64,000 bases of DNA from Anaerolinea thermolimosa (GCF_001050195.2 NZ_DF967965.1:1505150-1569149), one strand, 5' to 3'; shown: positions 42,258-53,116, numbered from the stretch's first letter. The notes: generated by a model not told the origin, from the sequence alone. Program-made: numbers and translations.

Positions 42258-43451
42258 TTATGGTTCGTAAGTTTTTACGATCTTCCACTGGCCGTCTTTG
42301 ATTTGAAGGATGACTACCGGTTTATTGTGGGGGTTATGAGTGTCGGGTTCCATGGTCAGCTTACTGGTGAAAGCTGGCACATCCTTCATGGTTTCGAGAG
42401 CATTTTTCAGGCTCACGCGGAACGCTTCAGAGCCCGGATCGGCCGAGGGGTTTTGGTCAAGCACAGCACTGGCAGCATATTCAATGGCATATAACGCATC
42501 TAAAGCATAATATGCATAGACCGTTGCCTTCATGCCATGTTTTTTCTCAAAAGCGGCGTTGTAATCTTTAAATTCTGGAGATTCAGTCGTTACACCGCTG
42601 GAAAGATAGGCTCCATCGAGTTCTTTTCCTGCCATGCTTAACAATTCATCAGCCACCCAACCGTCCACGCCGAGATATTGAATCTTTAGCCCGAGGGCAT
42701 CGGCCTGTTTAGCAATCAGGGCAATATCCCGATAGGTCGCGGTTGGTACGACAAGCAAATCCGCCCCCGATTCGGCCACCTTCGAAATTTGTGCCCGGAA
42801 CTCCTGATCGTTTGCCTGATAACCTTCTTTGGCCACCACTTCTCCCCCCAGACTGGTGAAGTGCTCTTCAAAATAGTTTTGAATACCAACCGAATAAGCC
42901 GCACTCACATCTGTGATGAAAGCCGCCTTTCGTTTGCCCAGTTCTTTGTAGGCAAAGTCAGCAATTGCAAACCCCTGGTATGGGTCAATAAAGCAGACCC
43001 TGAACATAAAGGGATGAACGTTCCCATTATCGTCCACCGTCACCTTGATGTTCGATGCTGTAGTCGCAATCACCGGTGTTTTCGAAGTATCTGCAATGGA
43101 CGCAATGGGAATCGCAGCGCCAGACCATTCCGGGCCGATAATAGCACTCACGTGGTCCTGGTCCATCAAACGTTTGGCAGCTGCCACAGCATCCGGTACT
43201 TCCGAGCGGCTGTCATAAGTAATCAGCTCGATCTTGTATCCTTTTATTCCGCCTTTTTCGTTGATCTCAGCGATCCTATCTTCCAGCGCCAATTTCGCCG
43301 CCTGACCAATGTAAGAATCAGGCCCTGTCATCTGAGCGATAAAACCAATTTTGATCGTTTTTGATGACGCACAACCGCTCAGCAAGCTACTCAAACTGAG
43401 CGCCAGCAGGGCAACCAGCCAGACACCTTTCTTGAAATACTTAAAAAACAT
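42258..43451 (-). CDS. livK: Branched-chain amino acid ABC transporter substrate-binding lipoprotein LivK
   Basis: 397 aa from the ATG at 43451, after an AGGAGGAG ribosome site. The N-terminus is basic then hydrophobic, ending in lipobox LLSGC with C27, so it is an exported lipoprotein. The mature part starts IKIGFIAQMTGPDSYIGQAAKLALEDRI, the type I periplasmic-binding-protein fold of Leu/Ile/Val binding proteins. Segment VSAIIGPEWSGAAIPIASIAD forms the ligand pocket start. It may bind amino acids or other small carboxylates. Confidence 0.93.
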   Translation of the reverse strand: MFFKYFKKGVWLVALLALSLSSLLSGCASSKTIKIGFIAQMTGPDSYIGQAAKLALEDRIAEINEKGGIKGYKIELITYDSRSEVPDAVAAAKRLMDQDHVSAIIGPEWSGAAIPIASIADTSKTPVIATTASNIKVTVDDNGNVHPFMFRVCFIDPYQGFAIADFAYKELGKRKAAFITDVSAAYSVGIQNYFEEHFTSLGGEVVAKEGYQANDQEFRAQISKVAESGADLLVVPTATYRDIALIAKQADALGLKIQYLGVDGWVADELLSMAGKELDGAYLSSGVTTESPEFKDYNAAFEKKHGMKATVYAYYALDALYAIEYAASAVLDQNPSADPGSEAFRVSLKNALETMKDVPAFTSKLTMEPDTHNPHNKPVVILQIKDGQWKIVKTYEP

Positions 43452-43576
43452 CGTCTCCTCCTGATTGGCAAGAATTATTCTCCTACCCGGGCATAGGAGA
43501 AAATTACACACAGAATGATGTGCCTGGTAACAAGAAAGGGGCTTTCACACCGCTTTCAATCGCTTATAGGCTGATG

Positions 43577-43606
43577 ATTATACAAATTCCTGGGAAACCT
43601 GATGAA
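43577..43606 (-). promoter_or_regulatory. Possible promoter of livKHMGF
   Basis: On the minus strand: TTCATC (43606-43601), 18-bp spacer, consensus TATAAT (43582-43577). The 297-bp space 43452-43748 holds this, the terminator of tal-pgi, and no gene that I can see. The leader would be about 120 nt. Confidence 0.45.
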
Positions 43607-43687
43607 TCCAGAGCTGCTCCATCGGTATAACACAAAGAATAGGGTATTTATACAGGGAAATTCATTTCATGACAAGAGATTTTATAT

Positions 43688-43730
43688 CAAAAAAACCCCG
43701 GTGGCTTGTTGATCACAAATCACCGGGGTT
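43688..43730 (-). terminator. Rho-independent terminator of the tkt-rpiB-tal/pgi operon
   Basis: AACCCCGGTG (43694-43703) and CACCGGGGTT (43721-43730) form a 10-bp stem. The minus strand continues with a run of seven T. It lies 18 bp after the stop of the fusion gene. Confidence 0.9.
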
Positions 43731-43748
43731 GAGATGATCATTGAACTA

Positions 43749-46529
43749 TTAGAGAATTTTCTCTAATAACCGTACAGGTAAATGAATGCGAATTGCCCGT
43801 CTTTCTCGCGCTAAAAGTGCCTCTAGATCCCCTAATGCCTGAGCCCGTTCCAGGGTACCAAACGTCATGCCAGCACCCGGGATTTCCAAATCCACCTCGG
43901 GGTCAGTCGTTATTTGAATAAATAGCCCTTCGTTACTCCCCCCTTTGTGAAGCTGGCCAGTAGAATGTAAAAATCGTGGACCAAAACCAAGAGTAGTGGG
44001 CAATCCAGTCTTCATCTGAATAGATTTCCTCAACCGCTGTAGCCTTTCCCTTATTTCGTGATTACGTGGCAGGTAAGCATTAACAGCCACATAATCCCCT
44101 TTTCTGGCCAGCTCAAGGAATCGGTTCGTCAGTTCATCTAAAGTCTGAGCTGAATCACAACCCTCAAAAGGTTTTCCAAACACCTTCACTTCATCTTTCT
44201 GCCAGATTGGCAAGGGTTCATCCAGATGGCCTGATTCCTGGAATTGCTTGATTTTATTGGCCGTGCGATCCTTATTGTCTTGTACGTCCGGCTGGTCAAA
44301 ACTATTCACCCCGATGACACTGCAGGCCACAGCCGTGGCAATTTCCCAGCGGTAAAACTCGGCAGGTAAATCGTAACAATCGGTCGATTCAAAAGTTAAG
44401 ACCGGGTGCCCCAGCGAAACTAAATCGGATGCCAGAGTTGAAAGACCACCATCAGATTTGAGATAAACAAACACCCGATCCTGGGAATACCATGACGCAT
44501 TTTGGATGGGTTCATCATCCACCGGTAGAATACCTTTTCCGTCTTTACCGCTAGACTCGGCAATTAACTGCTCCAGCCATGCCCCCATCGGTTTCCATAA
44601 TGGATCGGCAAGAAAGGTAACCTTATCCCGTCCTTCCAGCGCTGCCTGGCCAAGAATTGCCCCAAGAACTACTCCGGGATTTCGGCCAGCGGGCACATCA
44701 GCAGCACATTCTCTGGCCATCTGTGAGCTTCTCTGTAAAATACACTCCAGATCTAGGCCGAGAAACCCAGCAGGAACCAGGCCAAAAGCGGTTAAAGCGG
44801 AATTCCTTCCCCCAACACTGGCGTCCGCGAGAAACACCTTTCGGAAATTCCGTTCTATGGCTAACTTTTCTAGTGATGTACCAGGATCCGTTACAGCCAC
44901 AAAATGCAACCCGGCCCGATCACCCGCCGCCCTCACTGCTTTATCCCAGAAATATTGGAAAAGCGCATTGACCTCACTGGTAGAACCTGACTTGCTTGAA
45001 ACAATATACACTGTGTGGTCAAAATCTGACCATGCCTCGGCCTGTTGAACCTGAACGGGATCGGTCGAATCCAGAATTAATAGATCCATCCCTTCACGGT
45101 CACCCATTCTCCCCAGACCACAAATTTCTCGGAACACCTCAGGAGCCAGCGAAGACCCACCCATTCCAAGCAACAACGCGTGAGTATACCCTTCCTGAAG
45201 CAGGTCTTCTGTTACCGAGGTAATTTCTGGAAGAAGCGCCAAACTATTTTTTGGAGCATCCAGCCATCCCATCCTTTTAGTAATCTCTTCCTGCCCCTTT
45301 TTATCTACGGTCCACAAACTTGGATCATGCGCATGAAGGCGTTCGGCAAGGTTCTTGCGCTCCAATTCTTCCACACGCACAGCTACTGATGACCGAAGTA
45401 CTCCCAGGCATGCCTGCGCTGCAGATCTTTTCTCATCGATGGCCTTTAAAAGCGACGCAAAAGCATCTGCAAATGCTTTTACCCCTTCCTGTTCCAACTC
45501 CTGGGTCACCTTCTCCATTGAAATTCCCAGAGATTCCAGATCATTTAAAACTTTTCTGGATTCATCCGCGTTTTCTGTCAGGCTTAATCTCACACAACCA
45601 TGATCACGGAAGGCACTTAACGTCTGAGGAGGAACGGTGTTCACGGTATCGGGACCTATTAATTCCTCTACATACATTACATCCCGATACCGAGGATTTT
45701 TGGTGCTCGTCGAAGCCCAGAGAGGTCTCTGGACTTTTGCCCCTTGTGCCTGCAAAGCCTGGAAACGCTTCCCGGAGAATACCTCCATGAATTGGGAGTA
45801 CGCCAGTCGTGCATTGGCAATAGCAGCCTTCCCAACCAGTTGTTGAGCAAGTTCGGCCCGGGTTCCGTCACTCTGAGTTAATTCGGCAAGCAGTCCATCG
45901 ACTTTAGTGTCTACTCTCGAAACAAAGAAAGAAGCCACAGAAGCAATGGAATGCACCGGTAACCCCGCAGCCACACGTCTCTCCAGACCGGTAAGATAGG
46001 CATCCATGACCTCCGCGTATCGTTTTAATGAGAAGATCAGGGTCACATTAACATTAATCCCCTCTGCAATAGCTTCCCGAATAGCGGGAATCCCTTCCTT
46101 CGTTGCAGGGATTTTAATCATCAAGTTCGGACGGTTTACCTCCCGCCATAACTGTCGCGCTTCCCGTAATGTATCCTGAGTATCATGAGCTAAAAATGGG
46201 TTGACTTCTAAGCTGACGTAACCATCCCGCCCTTGAGTTTCCTCATAAAGCGGTCTGAATAAATCAGCGGCTTCCCGAATATCTTCCAGGGATAATTGAT
46301 GAAAAATCCGGTCAGCCGTCCACCCTGCCCATGCCATCGGTGTCAAGGCAGTATCATAATCTGAGGATTTCGCAATCGCATTGTTAAAAATGGCCGGATT
46401 CGAGGTAATTCCTCGGATTTCGCCCGCCGCTATTAAATTCGCCAGCTCACCGTTTCTCAATAAAGAGCGTTGAATATTGTCATACCAGATCGATTGCCCA
46501 ATCTGGAGTAAATCATCGAATGGTTTCAT
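43749..46529 (-). CDS. Bifunctional transaldolase/glucose-6-phosphate isomerase
   Basis: A 926-aa fusion of two sugar-phosphate enzymes. Residues about 1-370 are transaldolase (TSNPAIFNNAIAKSSDYD, Schiff-base lysine in LMIKIPATKEGIPAIREAI, ASVASFFVSRVDTKVD, ALWAS-type PLWASTSTKNPRY). Residues about 400-926 are a glucose-6-phosphate isomerase (YTHALLLGMGGSSLAPEVFRE, VSSKSGSTSEVNALF, GRNSALTAFGLVP). Such fusions are known in several bacteria, including Chloroflexota. It links the non-oxidative pentose phosphate route to glycolysis and follows rpiB by 21 bp. Confidence 0.95.
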   Translation of the reverse strand: MKPFDDLLQIGQSIWYDNIQRSLLRNGELANLIAAGEIRGITSNPAIFNNAIAKSSDYDTALTPMAWAGWTADRIFHQLSLEDIREAADLFRPLYEETQGRDGYVSLEVNPFLAHDTQDTLREARQLWREVNRPNLMIKIPATKEGIPAIREAIAEGINVNVTLIFSLKRYAEVMDAYLTGLERRVAAGLPVHSIASVASFFVSRVDTKVDGLLAELTQSDGTRAELAQQLVGKAAIANARLAYSQFMEVFSGKRFQALQAQGAKVQRPLWASTSTKNPRYRDVMYVEELIGPDTVNTVPPQTLSAFRDHGCVRLSLTENADESRKVLNDLESLGISMEKVTQELEQEGVKAFADAFASLLKAIDEKRSAAQACLGVLRSSVAVRVEELERKNLAERLHAHDPSLWTVDKKGQEEITKRMGWLDAPKNSLALLPEITSVTEDLLQEGYTHALLLGMGGSSLAPEVFREICGLGRMGDREGMDLLILDSTDPVQVQQAEAWSDFDHTVYIVSSKSGSTSEVNALFQYFWDKAVRAAGDRAGLHFVAVTDPGTSLEKLAIERNFRKVFLADASVGGRNSALTAFGLVPAGFLGLDLECILQRSSQMARECAADVPAGRNPGVVLGAILGQAALEGRDKVTFLADPLWKPMGAWLEQLIAESSGKDGKGILPVDDEPIQNASWYSQDRVFVYLKSDGGLSTLASDLVSLGHPVLTFESTDCYDLPAEFYRWEIATAVACSVIGVNSFDQPDVQDNKDRTANKIKQFQESGHLDEPLPIWQKDEVKVFGKPFEGCDSAQTLDELTNRFLELARKGDYVAVNAYLPRNHEIRERLQRLRKSIQMKTGLPTTLGFGPRFLHSTGQLHKGGSNEGLFIQITTDPEVDLEIPGAGMTFGTLERAQALGDLEALLARERRAIRIHLPVRLLEKIL

Positions 46530-46550
46530 GTCTTTGTCACCCTTTCTTTA

Positions 46551-47000
46551 TCACTTTCCTCGAGCCTCAATGGCCAGGACTTTATTGACCCGTCGAAGGT
46601 GACGCTCTTCCTGACTAAACACAGCTCCGAGATAAGCTCTGACAATTTCACGCGCGAGTTCCTCACCGATAATTCGTGCCCCCAGGCAAAGCACATTCAT
46701 CCGATCATGTTCCACACCCTGATGGGCAGAGTAAGTATCGTGGCAAACCCCGGCGTAAATTCCTTTGATCTTATTCGCCGCAATACAGGCGCCAATTCCA
46801 GAACCACAGATAAGAATACCCCGTTCTGCCTGACCTGACAGGATCGATTGAGCAAGCTTCTGAGCAAAATCGGGATAATCAGAACTCTCTGCCGAAAACG
46901 CTCCCAGGTCGATTGCCTCATGACCGGTTTCTTGAACTGTCTCCAGAATGACACCTTTAAGCGGGAATCCGCCATGATCACACGCCACTGCAACTCGCAT
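46551..47000 (-). CDS. rpiB: Ribose-5-phosphate isomerase B
   Basis: A 149-aa RpiB/LacAB-type isomerase converting ribose-5-phosphate and ribulose-5-phosphate. N-terminal VAVACDHGGFPLKGVI and the phosphate-binding region ILICGSGIGACIAANKIKGIYAG with HDTYSAHQGVEHDRMNVLCLGARIIG match the family. The length is standard. It sits 2 bp after transketolase and 21 bp before tal/pgi, giving a complete non-oxidative pentose phosphate operon. Confidence 0.95.
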   Translation of the reverse strand: MRVAVACDHGGFPLKGVILETVQETGHEAIDLGAFSAESSDYPDFAQKLAQSILSGQAERGILICGSGIGACIAANKIKGIYAGVCHDTYSAHQGVEHDRMNVLCLGARIIGEELAREIVRAYLGAVFSQEERHLRRVNKVLAIEARGK

Positions 47001-47002
47001 AG

Positions 47003-49021
47003 TTACCCTCTGGAGTTACCCGCTAACTTTTTAACTGCCGAAACAATCGCCTCTACTGTAAAGCCGAATTGTTCGTACAGAACTTTATACGGCGCAGATG
47101 CCCCAAACCGGTTAAGCCCAAAGATGATACCTTTCGGGCCAACCCATCGCTCCCACCCCATGGGGACTCCTGCTTCCACAGCTACACGAAGTTGAAGCTC
47201 ATCCGGAAGCACCTCTTTACGATATTGTTCCGGTTGCTTCTCAAACAATTCCCAGCTCGGGAAGGAAACCAACCGAACGGCTATACCCTCCGTTTCCAGT
47301 TGCTCGCCAGCCCGAACAATGAGATCTACCTCTGATCCACTCGCCATCAGTAGAACTTCAGGTTTCTTGCCAGAAGTCTCCCGGAGGATATAGGCTCCCT
47401 TATGAACACCCTCTGCCGGGTTAAAGATGGAACGATCCAGCGTTGGCACTGCCTGACGCGATAGAGCAAGGAGCGTTGGTGTATCCCGATTGGCCACAGC
47501 GGCTTTCCATGCTTCGCGAACTTCATTGGCATCCGCCGGGCGAATAACCGTCAACCCCGGGATTGCCCGCAACGACGCCAGGTGTTCAACAGGTTGATGG
47601 GTAGGGCCATCTTCTCCGAGCCCAATACTGTCATGGGTGAACACCCAGATAGCCGGGAGATGAGACAATGCCGAAAGGCGAATAGCTGGCCTCATGTAAT
47701 CCGCAAATACCAAGAAGGTCGCACCGAAGGGTATCACTCCTCCATGATAGGCCATGCCATTGACCACAGCCCCCATCGCATGTTCCCGCACTCCGAAATG
47801 GATATTCCGCCCCTCAGGGCTGTTTGCCTGAAATGCCGGAGTGCCATTAATCCAGGTATTGGTAGAAGGTGCCAGATCAGCTGATCCCCCCATGAGTTCG
47901 GGTAATTTCTCAGCAAGCGCATTGAGCACTTTTCCTGAGGCCGCCCGGGTTGCCATCCCTTTGCTATCCGCCGGGAATTCAGGCAAACCTTCGTCCCACC
48001 TTAATGGAAGTTGTTTTTTCAACCTGCGTTCGAATTCGCCAGCGAGGTCAGGATAATCTTTCTGGTAGGCTTTGAATAACTCATTCCAGCGTTTTTCTTC
48101 GTCGGCCCCCCTATGAACGGCCTGTCGGAAAAATGCTAAAACATCCTCAGGAATATAAAACCGGGGTTCAAGCGGCCACCCCAATTTCTCTTTGGCCCCT
48201 TTTAACTCTTCTTCCCCAGCGGGCTCTCCGTGAGCTTTTGCAGTATCCTGACGAGTCGGCAATCCAAACCCGATATGCGTGCGGCAAACAATTAAACTGG
48301 GGCGTGGGTCATTCTTCGCCTGTTGAATCGCCTGGTCAATTGCCTCGACATCATTACCATCAGGCACGTAAAGAACCTGCCAGCCATAAGCTTCAAAGCG
48401 TTTTCCACGGTCTTCGGTGAATGTAAGTTCAGTTGAACCTTCGATGGAAATCCGGTTATCATCGTAGAGGTAGATTATTTTTCCCAATTTCAGATGACCG
48501 GCCAGAGAAGCCGCCTCTGAAGCCACACCCTCCATCAGATCCCCATCAGTTACAATACCATACACATAATGATCAATCAATTCATACCCTGGCCGATTAA
48601 ACACCGCCGAAAGATGACGTTCGGCAATAGCCATTCCAACACCGTTCGCAAATCCTTGTCCCAGCGGGCCAGTGGTTGTCTCCACTCCGGGTGTCAGGCC
48701 GTATTCTGGGTGACCAGGGGTTTTACTTCCCCACTGCCGAAACCGCTTCAATTCTTCCAGTGGTAAATCGTACCCGGTCAGGTGTAACAGACTGTAAAGC
48801 AACATCGAGCCATGGCCGCCTGACAGAATAAAACGATCTCTGTTTGCCCAGTCAGGGTTGACTGGATTATGCCGTAAATGGCGCGTCCAAACTGTATATG
48901 CCATCGCTGCCGCCCCCATAGGCAAGCCCGGATGACCCGAATTTGCCTGTTGTACGGCATCTGCAGATAGGAAACGAATGGTATTAATGGCCTTGTCCTG
49001 GAGCAAAAGTGAGTTTTCCAT
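47003..49021 (-). CDS. tkt: Transketolase
   Basis: A 672-aa thiamine-diphosphate enzyme of the pentose phosphate pathway. Visible marks: [38 protein letters not shown], the TPP motif [18 protein letters not shown]-like segment, [34 protein letters not shown] and [20 protein letters not shown], middle and C-terminal domains are complete. GAGG precedes the ATG. First gene of tkt-rpiB-tal/pgi. Confidence 0.97.
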   Translation of the reverse strand: MENSLLLQDKAINTIRFLSADAVQQANSGHPGLPMGAAAMAYTVWTRHLRHNPVNPDWANRDRFILSGGHGSMLLYSLLHLTGYDLPLEELKRFRQWGSKTPGHPEYGLTPGVETTTGPLGQGFANGVGMAIAERHLSAVFNRPGYELIDHYVYGIVTDGDLMEGVASEAASLAGHLKLGKIIYLYDDNRISIEGSTELTFTEDRGKRFEAYGWQVLYVPDGNDVEAIDQAIQQAKNDPRPSLIVCRTHIGFGLPTRQDTAKAHGEPAGEEELKGAKEKLGWPLEPRFYIPEDVLAFFRQAVHRGADEEKRWNELFKAYQKDYPDLAGEFERRLKKQLPLRWDEGLPEFPADSKGMATRAASGKVLNALAEKLPELMGGSADLAPSTNTWINGTPAFQANSPEGRNIHFGVREHAMGAVVNGMAYHGGVIPFGATFLVFADYMRPAIRLSALSHLPAIWVFTHDSIGLGEDGPTHQPVEHLASLRAIPGLTVIRPADANEVREAWKAAVANRDTPTLLALSRQAVPTLDRSIFNPAEGVHKGAYILRETSGKKPEVLLMASGSEVDLIVRAGEQLETEGIAVRLVSFPSWELFEKQPEQYRKEVLPDELQLRVAVEAGVPMGWERWVGPKGIIFGLNRFGASAPYKVLYEQFGFTVEAIVSAVKKLAGNSRG

Positions 49022-49111
49022 GAGTACCTCGGTTGAAATAAATCCATTCCGGGGTTTATTTTACCACCGGCGCTAAGATAAACCCGATCAAGTATCCAGA
49101 GGTTCAGACAA

Positions 49112-50083
49112 TCAAGGAGTATTGGTTGGGGCAGCCTGGTCCAAAGTAGGCAATCCCATAATTTGCATTAACATCCCCATTTTGATTCTCGCCTGTGCGA
49201 CAGTGGTTGGATCATTCACGCGCTCCCCCACCTCTGAAGCCTTTTCATACGTCTGCAACGCCTGGAGTTGGTCACCCATCAGCTCATACGCCTGTCCCAA
49301 CAATAAATATCCCTTTGCCGAGTCCGGTTCTTGAGCAATAAGACCATTGAGAACATCTATTGCCTCACCCAACCGATTAAGAAGCATGTAGGTCTGGGCT
49401 TTGCTTAGGGCAAAAGCTTCAGGGTTTTTGGCTCTCTTCTCAAGCTCTGTAAAAAGGGCTTTCGCCTCATTGGTTTTACCCTGCGCTTCAAGAATACCAG
49501 CCTTAAGCATGAGTAAATCCATCGATTCAGGAGATTGCTTCAATCCTTCTTCGACTTCCTTCAAGGCGGCCTGTATATCTTTTTCCATCAAAGCTTGCTC
49601 TGCATTTTGCTTCGCGGTCACCTCAGCAATGACTTTGGGATCAGGAGCAAAGAACTTCTGGTAAAGGATCACTACCAGTGCAAGGACTGCTCCCAGAATA
49701 ATCCCCAGGCGAAGGATGTGATAAAACCTTTTGCGCCGTTCCTCTGCAAGGTATTCGTCCAAATACCACCACCAGTGATCGGGTGGAACCCCCTTTTGAT
49801 TTCTGGCCGATTGGAGTGACGACTTCCCACCGGCTTTCCTCAAAAGCTCTCCGGCGTCGCGCTTTATTGTCGCAAGAATGCCATCCCATTGAGCCTGTTC
49901 TGCTTTTAATGCCAATCCTCGCTTCTCACCATCGTCAAGCTGTTGCTTAACCTCATCAAGCTCCTGAAAAATTGCAAACACATCCATCTCTTCATTGATG
50001 GATAATCGTCCCAGATGATTTTCAATTTCATCGAGCCGCTTATTCAGGCTTAAAGGAGGTGCTACGCTTGTTGATTGGCTCAT
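49112..50083 (-). CDS. TPR-repeat protein with one membrane helix
   Basis: About 323 aa. The N-terminal 90 residues are charged and helical, with possible coiled coil (LDEIENHLGRLSINEEMDVF; QELDEVKQQLDDGEKRG). A single membrane segment follows (LGIILGAVLALVVILYQKFF), then 4-5 TPR-like helical pairs (AEQALMEKDIQAALKEVEEG; GYLLLGQAYELMGDQLQALQ) that should face outside. Function unknown; TPRs usually bind partner proteins. It overlaps the DUF1638 gene (TGATG; a GTG at 50086 is an alternative start), so the two are co-translated. Confidence 0.78.
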   Translation of the reverse strand: MSQSTSVAPPLSLNKRLDEIENHLGRLSINEEMDVFAIFQELDEVKQQLDDGEKRGLALKAEQAQWDGILATIKRDAGELLRKAGGKSSLQSARNQKGVPPDHWWWYLDEYLAEERRKRFYHILRLGIILGAVLALVVILYQKFFAPDPKVIAEVTAKQNAEQALMEKDIQAALKEVEEGLKQSPESMDLLMLKAGILEAQGKTNEAKALFTELEKRAKNPEAFALSKAQTYMLLNRLGEAIDVLNGLIAQEPDSAKGYLLLGQAYELMGDQLQALQTYEKASEVGERVNDPTTVAQARIKMGMLMQIMGLPTLDQAAPTNTP

Positions 50084-50826
50084 CACCCATCCCTCAAACC
50101 ATGGATAATCTGTTCATCAAAGGTCATTTCAATATGTTCTCCCGGTTGCAACACCAGGAAATCGTCATCCCATTCCCCAAACAACAATTTTCGAACCAGA
50201 AGAAGATTCCCAGCCATCTTTTCGAAAAACCATCCATGTTCCTGGGCATCACGCCTGGCTAAATCCTCGGCCTGAGAACCATCACCGACCCCCACATCAA
50301 CATACACTGCCCGCTGGTAGTGTTTTTGCCATGCACCCATGACAGACATCAGGTACTGAGCATTATCCGCCCCAAACCGTTCCACGTACTCATCGTAAGT
50401 TTTCTGCAAATCACTCGCAAAGTCCGACGCACCCAGAGAAAGAACCGTACCGCCATCCTCACGTCGCTGAATATAATCCAGCGCGTACCAGTAAGTCCCG
50501 GGTTGACGTTCAAACTCCTCTTTGTATCGATCCCTCCCCCCAAGGAAAAGCGTAATACAATCATGAGCTCTGGGAAGAACCACTGGAATCTGACGCGCCT
50601 TCACACCATATGTGCTCTTTCCACATAAGCCATAACCAAGAACAATGGCATCATAACCGGCGCCTTCCAGAGCTTCAATCCTGGCCTGAAGTGTATCTCG
50701 TAAAAGTGTTGGGGTATTGTGCAAACCAAGTTTAACGATTTCAACATCAACAATATGCGGTGATAGGGCCGCACAATAATAAACCATTCGAGCCAGTGCT
50801 TCGCAACTTAAACAAAGAATGCGCAT
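50083..50826 (-). CDS. DUF1638 domain protein
   Basis: A 247-aa soluble protein recognised as DUF1638 by CLSCEALARM near the start, YDAIVLGYGLCGKSTYGVKA and IPVVLPRAHDCITLFLGGRDRY. These proteins are widespread in methanogens and anaerobes, sometimes near corrinoid methyltransferase genes; the conserved Cys and His in CLSCE, YGLCG and RAHDC suggest metal binding, which is inference. No methyltransferase is nearby here. It is the first gene of a two-gene operon with the TPR protein and is divergent from argF. Confidence 0.82.
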   Translation of the reverse strand: MRILCLSCEALARMVYYCAALSPHIVDVEIVKLGLHNTPTLLRDTLQARIEALEGAGYDAIVLGYGLCGKSTYGVKARQIPVVLPRAHDCITLFLGGRDRYKEEFERQPGTYWYALDYIQRREDGGTVLSLGASDFASDLQKTYDEYVERFGADNAQYLMSVMGAWQKHYQRAVYVDVGVGDGSQAEDLARRDAQEHGWFFEKMAGNLLLVRKLLFGEWDDDFLVLQPGEHIEMTFDEQIIHGLRDG

Positions 50827-50951
50827 TTTTGTTTTTCCTCAGGAGACATTATAGCCAAACTTTCACCTAACTACCAATGGTATCTGAAAACCCATGTGAT
50901 ATACTTTGGTTAATTGTCAGTCATTTCAGCTCAGACTCGAGGAGTTCATCT

Positions 50952-51878
50952 ATGAAAAAGGATTTTGTTAGCATTCAAGACTTCTCCGCACCAGAGCTTC
51001 AATCTATGCTGGATCTGGCCATCCAGCTTAAAAAAGAATACTTTTCGGGTGGAAACGTCCCTCTCTTGAAGGGAAAAGTCCTGGGCATGATTTTCCAGAA
51101 ACCCAGCCTGCGAACCAGAGTCAGTTTTGACATGGCGATGCGACACCTGGGAGGAGATGCCCTCTACCTCTCTCCCAACGAAATTGGTCTGGGGCAGCGG
51201 GAATCCATTGCGGATGTGGCCAGGGTAATGTCAGGTTATGTCCATGCGATTATGGCACGCGTTTTTTCTCATGACCATGTCCTTGAACTTGCAAAATGGT
51301 CGTCAATTCCGGTCATTAATGGCCTGAGCGATTACGATCATCCATGCCAGGCAATGGCAGATACCCTCACGATCATAGAACGTTTCGGCTCCCTCAAAGG
51401 TCTTAAGGTGGTTTTCGTGGGCGATGGCAACAATGTCGCCGTCTCTCTCATGCACATGGTCACCAAATTCGGAGGTCATTTTGTTCACTCCGGCCCTGAA
51501 GGGTATGATATCCACCCGGATGCAGTTACACTGGGCTATCGTTTTGCGGCAGAAAGTGGTGGATCCGTAACCTTTATTCGAGATCCCCATGAAGCTGTAC
51601 GTAACGCTCAGGTGATCTACACCGATACATGGACCAGCATGGGGCAAGAAGCAGAGGCGCGTCAGCGGGAACAAGTATTCCCACCCTATCAGGTGAATCA
51701 AAAGCTGGTCAGCGAAGCCGATCCGAATGTGATTGTCATGCATTGCCTGCCTGCCCATCGTGGCCAGGAAATCACCGACGAAGTCGCCGATGGGCCGCAT
51801 TCGGTGCTCTTTCCTCAGGCTCATAACCGCCTTCATGCCCAGAAGGCCATTCTCGCCCGAATCTTTGAGGTAGCTTAA
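50952..51878 (+). CDS. argF: Ornithine carbamoyltransferase
   Basis: A 308-aa OTCase. The carbamoyl phosphate motif is [11 protein letters not shown] (51-60), the ornithine motif [11 protein letters not shown] near residue 275, with [19 protein letters not shown] and [16 protein letters not shown] between. GAGGAG 9 bp before the ATG at 50952 fixes the start. It can be anabolic (citrulline for arginine) or catabolic. Its stop overlaps the start of ornithine aminotransferase by 1 bp, which suggests that ornithine can be directed to either pathway. Confidence 0.96.
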   Translation: MKKDFVSIQDFSAPELQSMLDLAIQLKKEYFSGGNVPLLKGKVLGMIFQKPSLRTRVSFDMAMRHLGGDALYLSPNEIGLGQRESIADVARVMSGYVHAIMARVFSHDHVLELAKWSSIPVINGLSDYDHPCQAMADTLTIIERFGSLKGLKVVFVGDGNNVAVSLMHMVTKFGGHFVHSGPEGYDIHPDAVTLGYRFAAESGGSVTFIRDPHEAVRNAQVIYTDTWTSMGQEAEARQREQVFPPYQVNQKLVSEADPNVIVMHCLPAHRGQEITDEVADGPHSVLFPQAHNRLHAQKAILARIFEVA

Positions 51879-53080
51879 TGTTAACGACAAAAGAATATAT
51901 CGAAATCGAAGAACAGTATGGTGCGCACAATTATCATCCTCTGGATGTAGTCATTACCAGAGGAGAAGGCGTCTGGGTCTATGATGTAGAAGGGAAACGA
52001 TACCTTGATTGCCTGAGTGCCTATTCAGCCCTCAACCAGGGGCATGTTCACCCGAAAATTCTAAAAGCTATGATTGAACAGGCAGGCCGCGTCACTCTTA
52101 CATCCCGTGCCTTTCGAAATGATCAACTTCCTCTATTTTATAAAGAGCTGGCCGAGATGACTGGTTATGGCATGTCTCTCCCCATGAACAGCGGTGCCGA
52201 AGCCGTCGAAACGGCAATAAAACTTGCCCGAAAATGGGCCTATCAGGTGAAAGGCATTCCGCGTTATCAGGCTGAAATTATCGTTGCCGAAGGGAATTTT
52301 CACGGGCGCACTACCACCATCATCTCGTTCTCCACTGAGCCTGCTTATCGAGATGATTTTGGGCCATTTACTCCCGGATTTGTGGCTGTTCCATATGGAG
52401 ACGCCCTCGCTTTGGAAAGAGCCATCACTCCGAATACCGCTGCAGTTTTAATTGAACCTATACAGGGAGAAGGAGGGGTAATCATTCCTCCCGAGGGCTA
52501 TTTAAAAAAGGTGCGTGAAATTTGTACCCGTCATCAGGTCTTAATGATCGCAGATGAGATCCAGACGGGGTTGGGCCGTACTGGAAAACTCTTAGCCTGC
52601 CAGCACGAAAATGTACGCCCCGATCTCGTCATTCTTGGCAAAGCATTATCAGGAGGGTTTTATCCAATCTCTGCAGTCATTGCCGACGAACCTATTCTCG
52701 GTTTATTTCAACCGGGTGATCATGGATCCACTTTCGGAGGCAACCCACTGGCAGCCGCTATCGGGCGTGCAGCATTAAGTGTCATTCGTGAAGAAAAACT
52801 GGTTGAAAACGCCGCCGTTCAGGGGGAATATTTTTTAGAACAGCTTTCTGAAATTCCCAGCCGATATGTGAAAGAAGTTCGTGGCAAGGGATTATTAATC
52901 GGGGTTGAATTAAAACCAGAAGCTGGCGGAGCCCGACGTTTCTGCGAAGCATTGAAAGATCATGGTGTGCTGGCCAAAGAAACTCATCAGCATGTCATCC
53001 GTTTTGCCCCCCCTCTGATCATAGATCGTTCCACCATAGACTGGGCATTGGATCATATCCGTACAGTGTTAACCATGTAA
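51878..53080 (+). CDS. rocD: Ornithine--oxo-acid aminotransferase (RocD)
   Basis: A 400-aa class III PLP aminotransferase. [13 protein letters not shown] and [21 protein letters not shown] are typical of ornithine aminotransferases rather than Arg[45 protein letters not shown] and the PLP lysine in [16 protein letters not shown] are present. It converts ornithine to glutamate-5-semialdehyde, leading to proline or glutamate. It overlaps argF by 1 bp (TAATG). Ornithine specificity is inferred from sequence style. Confidence 0.92.
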   Translation: MLTTKEYIEIEEQYGAHNYHPLDVVITRGEGVWVYDVEGKRYLDCLSAYSALNQGHVHPKILKAMIEQAGRVTLTSRAFRNDQLPLFYKELAEMTGYGMSLPMNSGAEAVETAIKLARKWAYQVKGIPRYQAEIIVAEGNFHGRTTTIISFSTEPAYRDDFGPFTPGFVAVPYGDALALERAITPNTAAVLIEPIQGEGGVIIPPEGYLKKVREICTRHQVLMIADEIQTGLGRTGKLLACQHENVRPDLVILGKALSGGFYPISAVIADEPILGLFQPGDHGSTFGGNPLAAAIGRAALSVIREEKLVENAAVQGEYFLEQLSEIPSRYVKEVRGKGLLIGVELKPEAGGARRFCEALKDHGVLAKETHQHVIRFAPPLIIDRSTIDWALDHIRTVLTM

Positions 53081-53116
53081 AGCAATGGATTCCATAAGCT
53101 CGGACGAGAGGCAGAC

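Noticed and set aside
43452-43748. Riboswitch search in the livK leader
   Set aside because: Apart from the tal/pgi terminator I saw no recognisable riboswitch core in this spacer.
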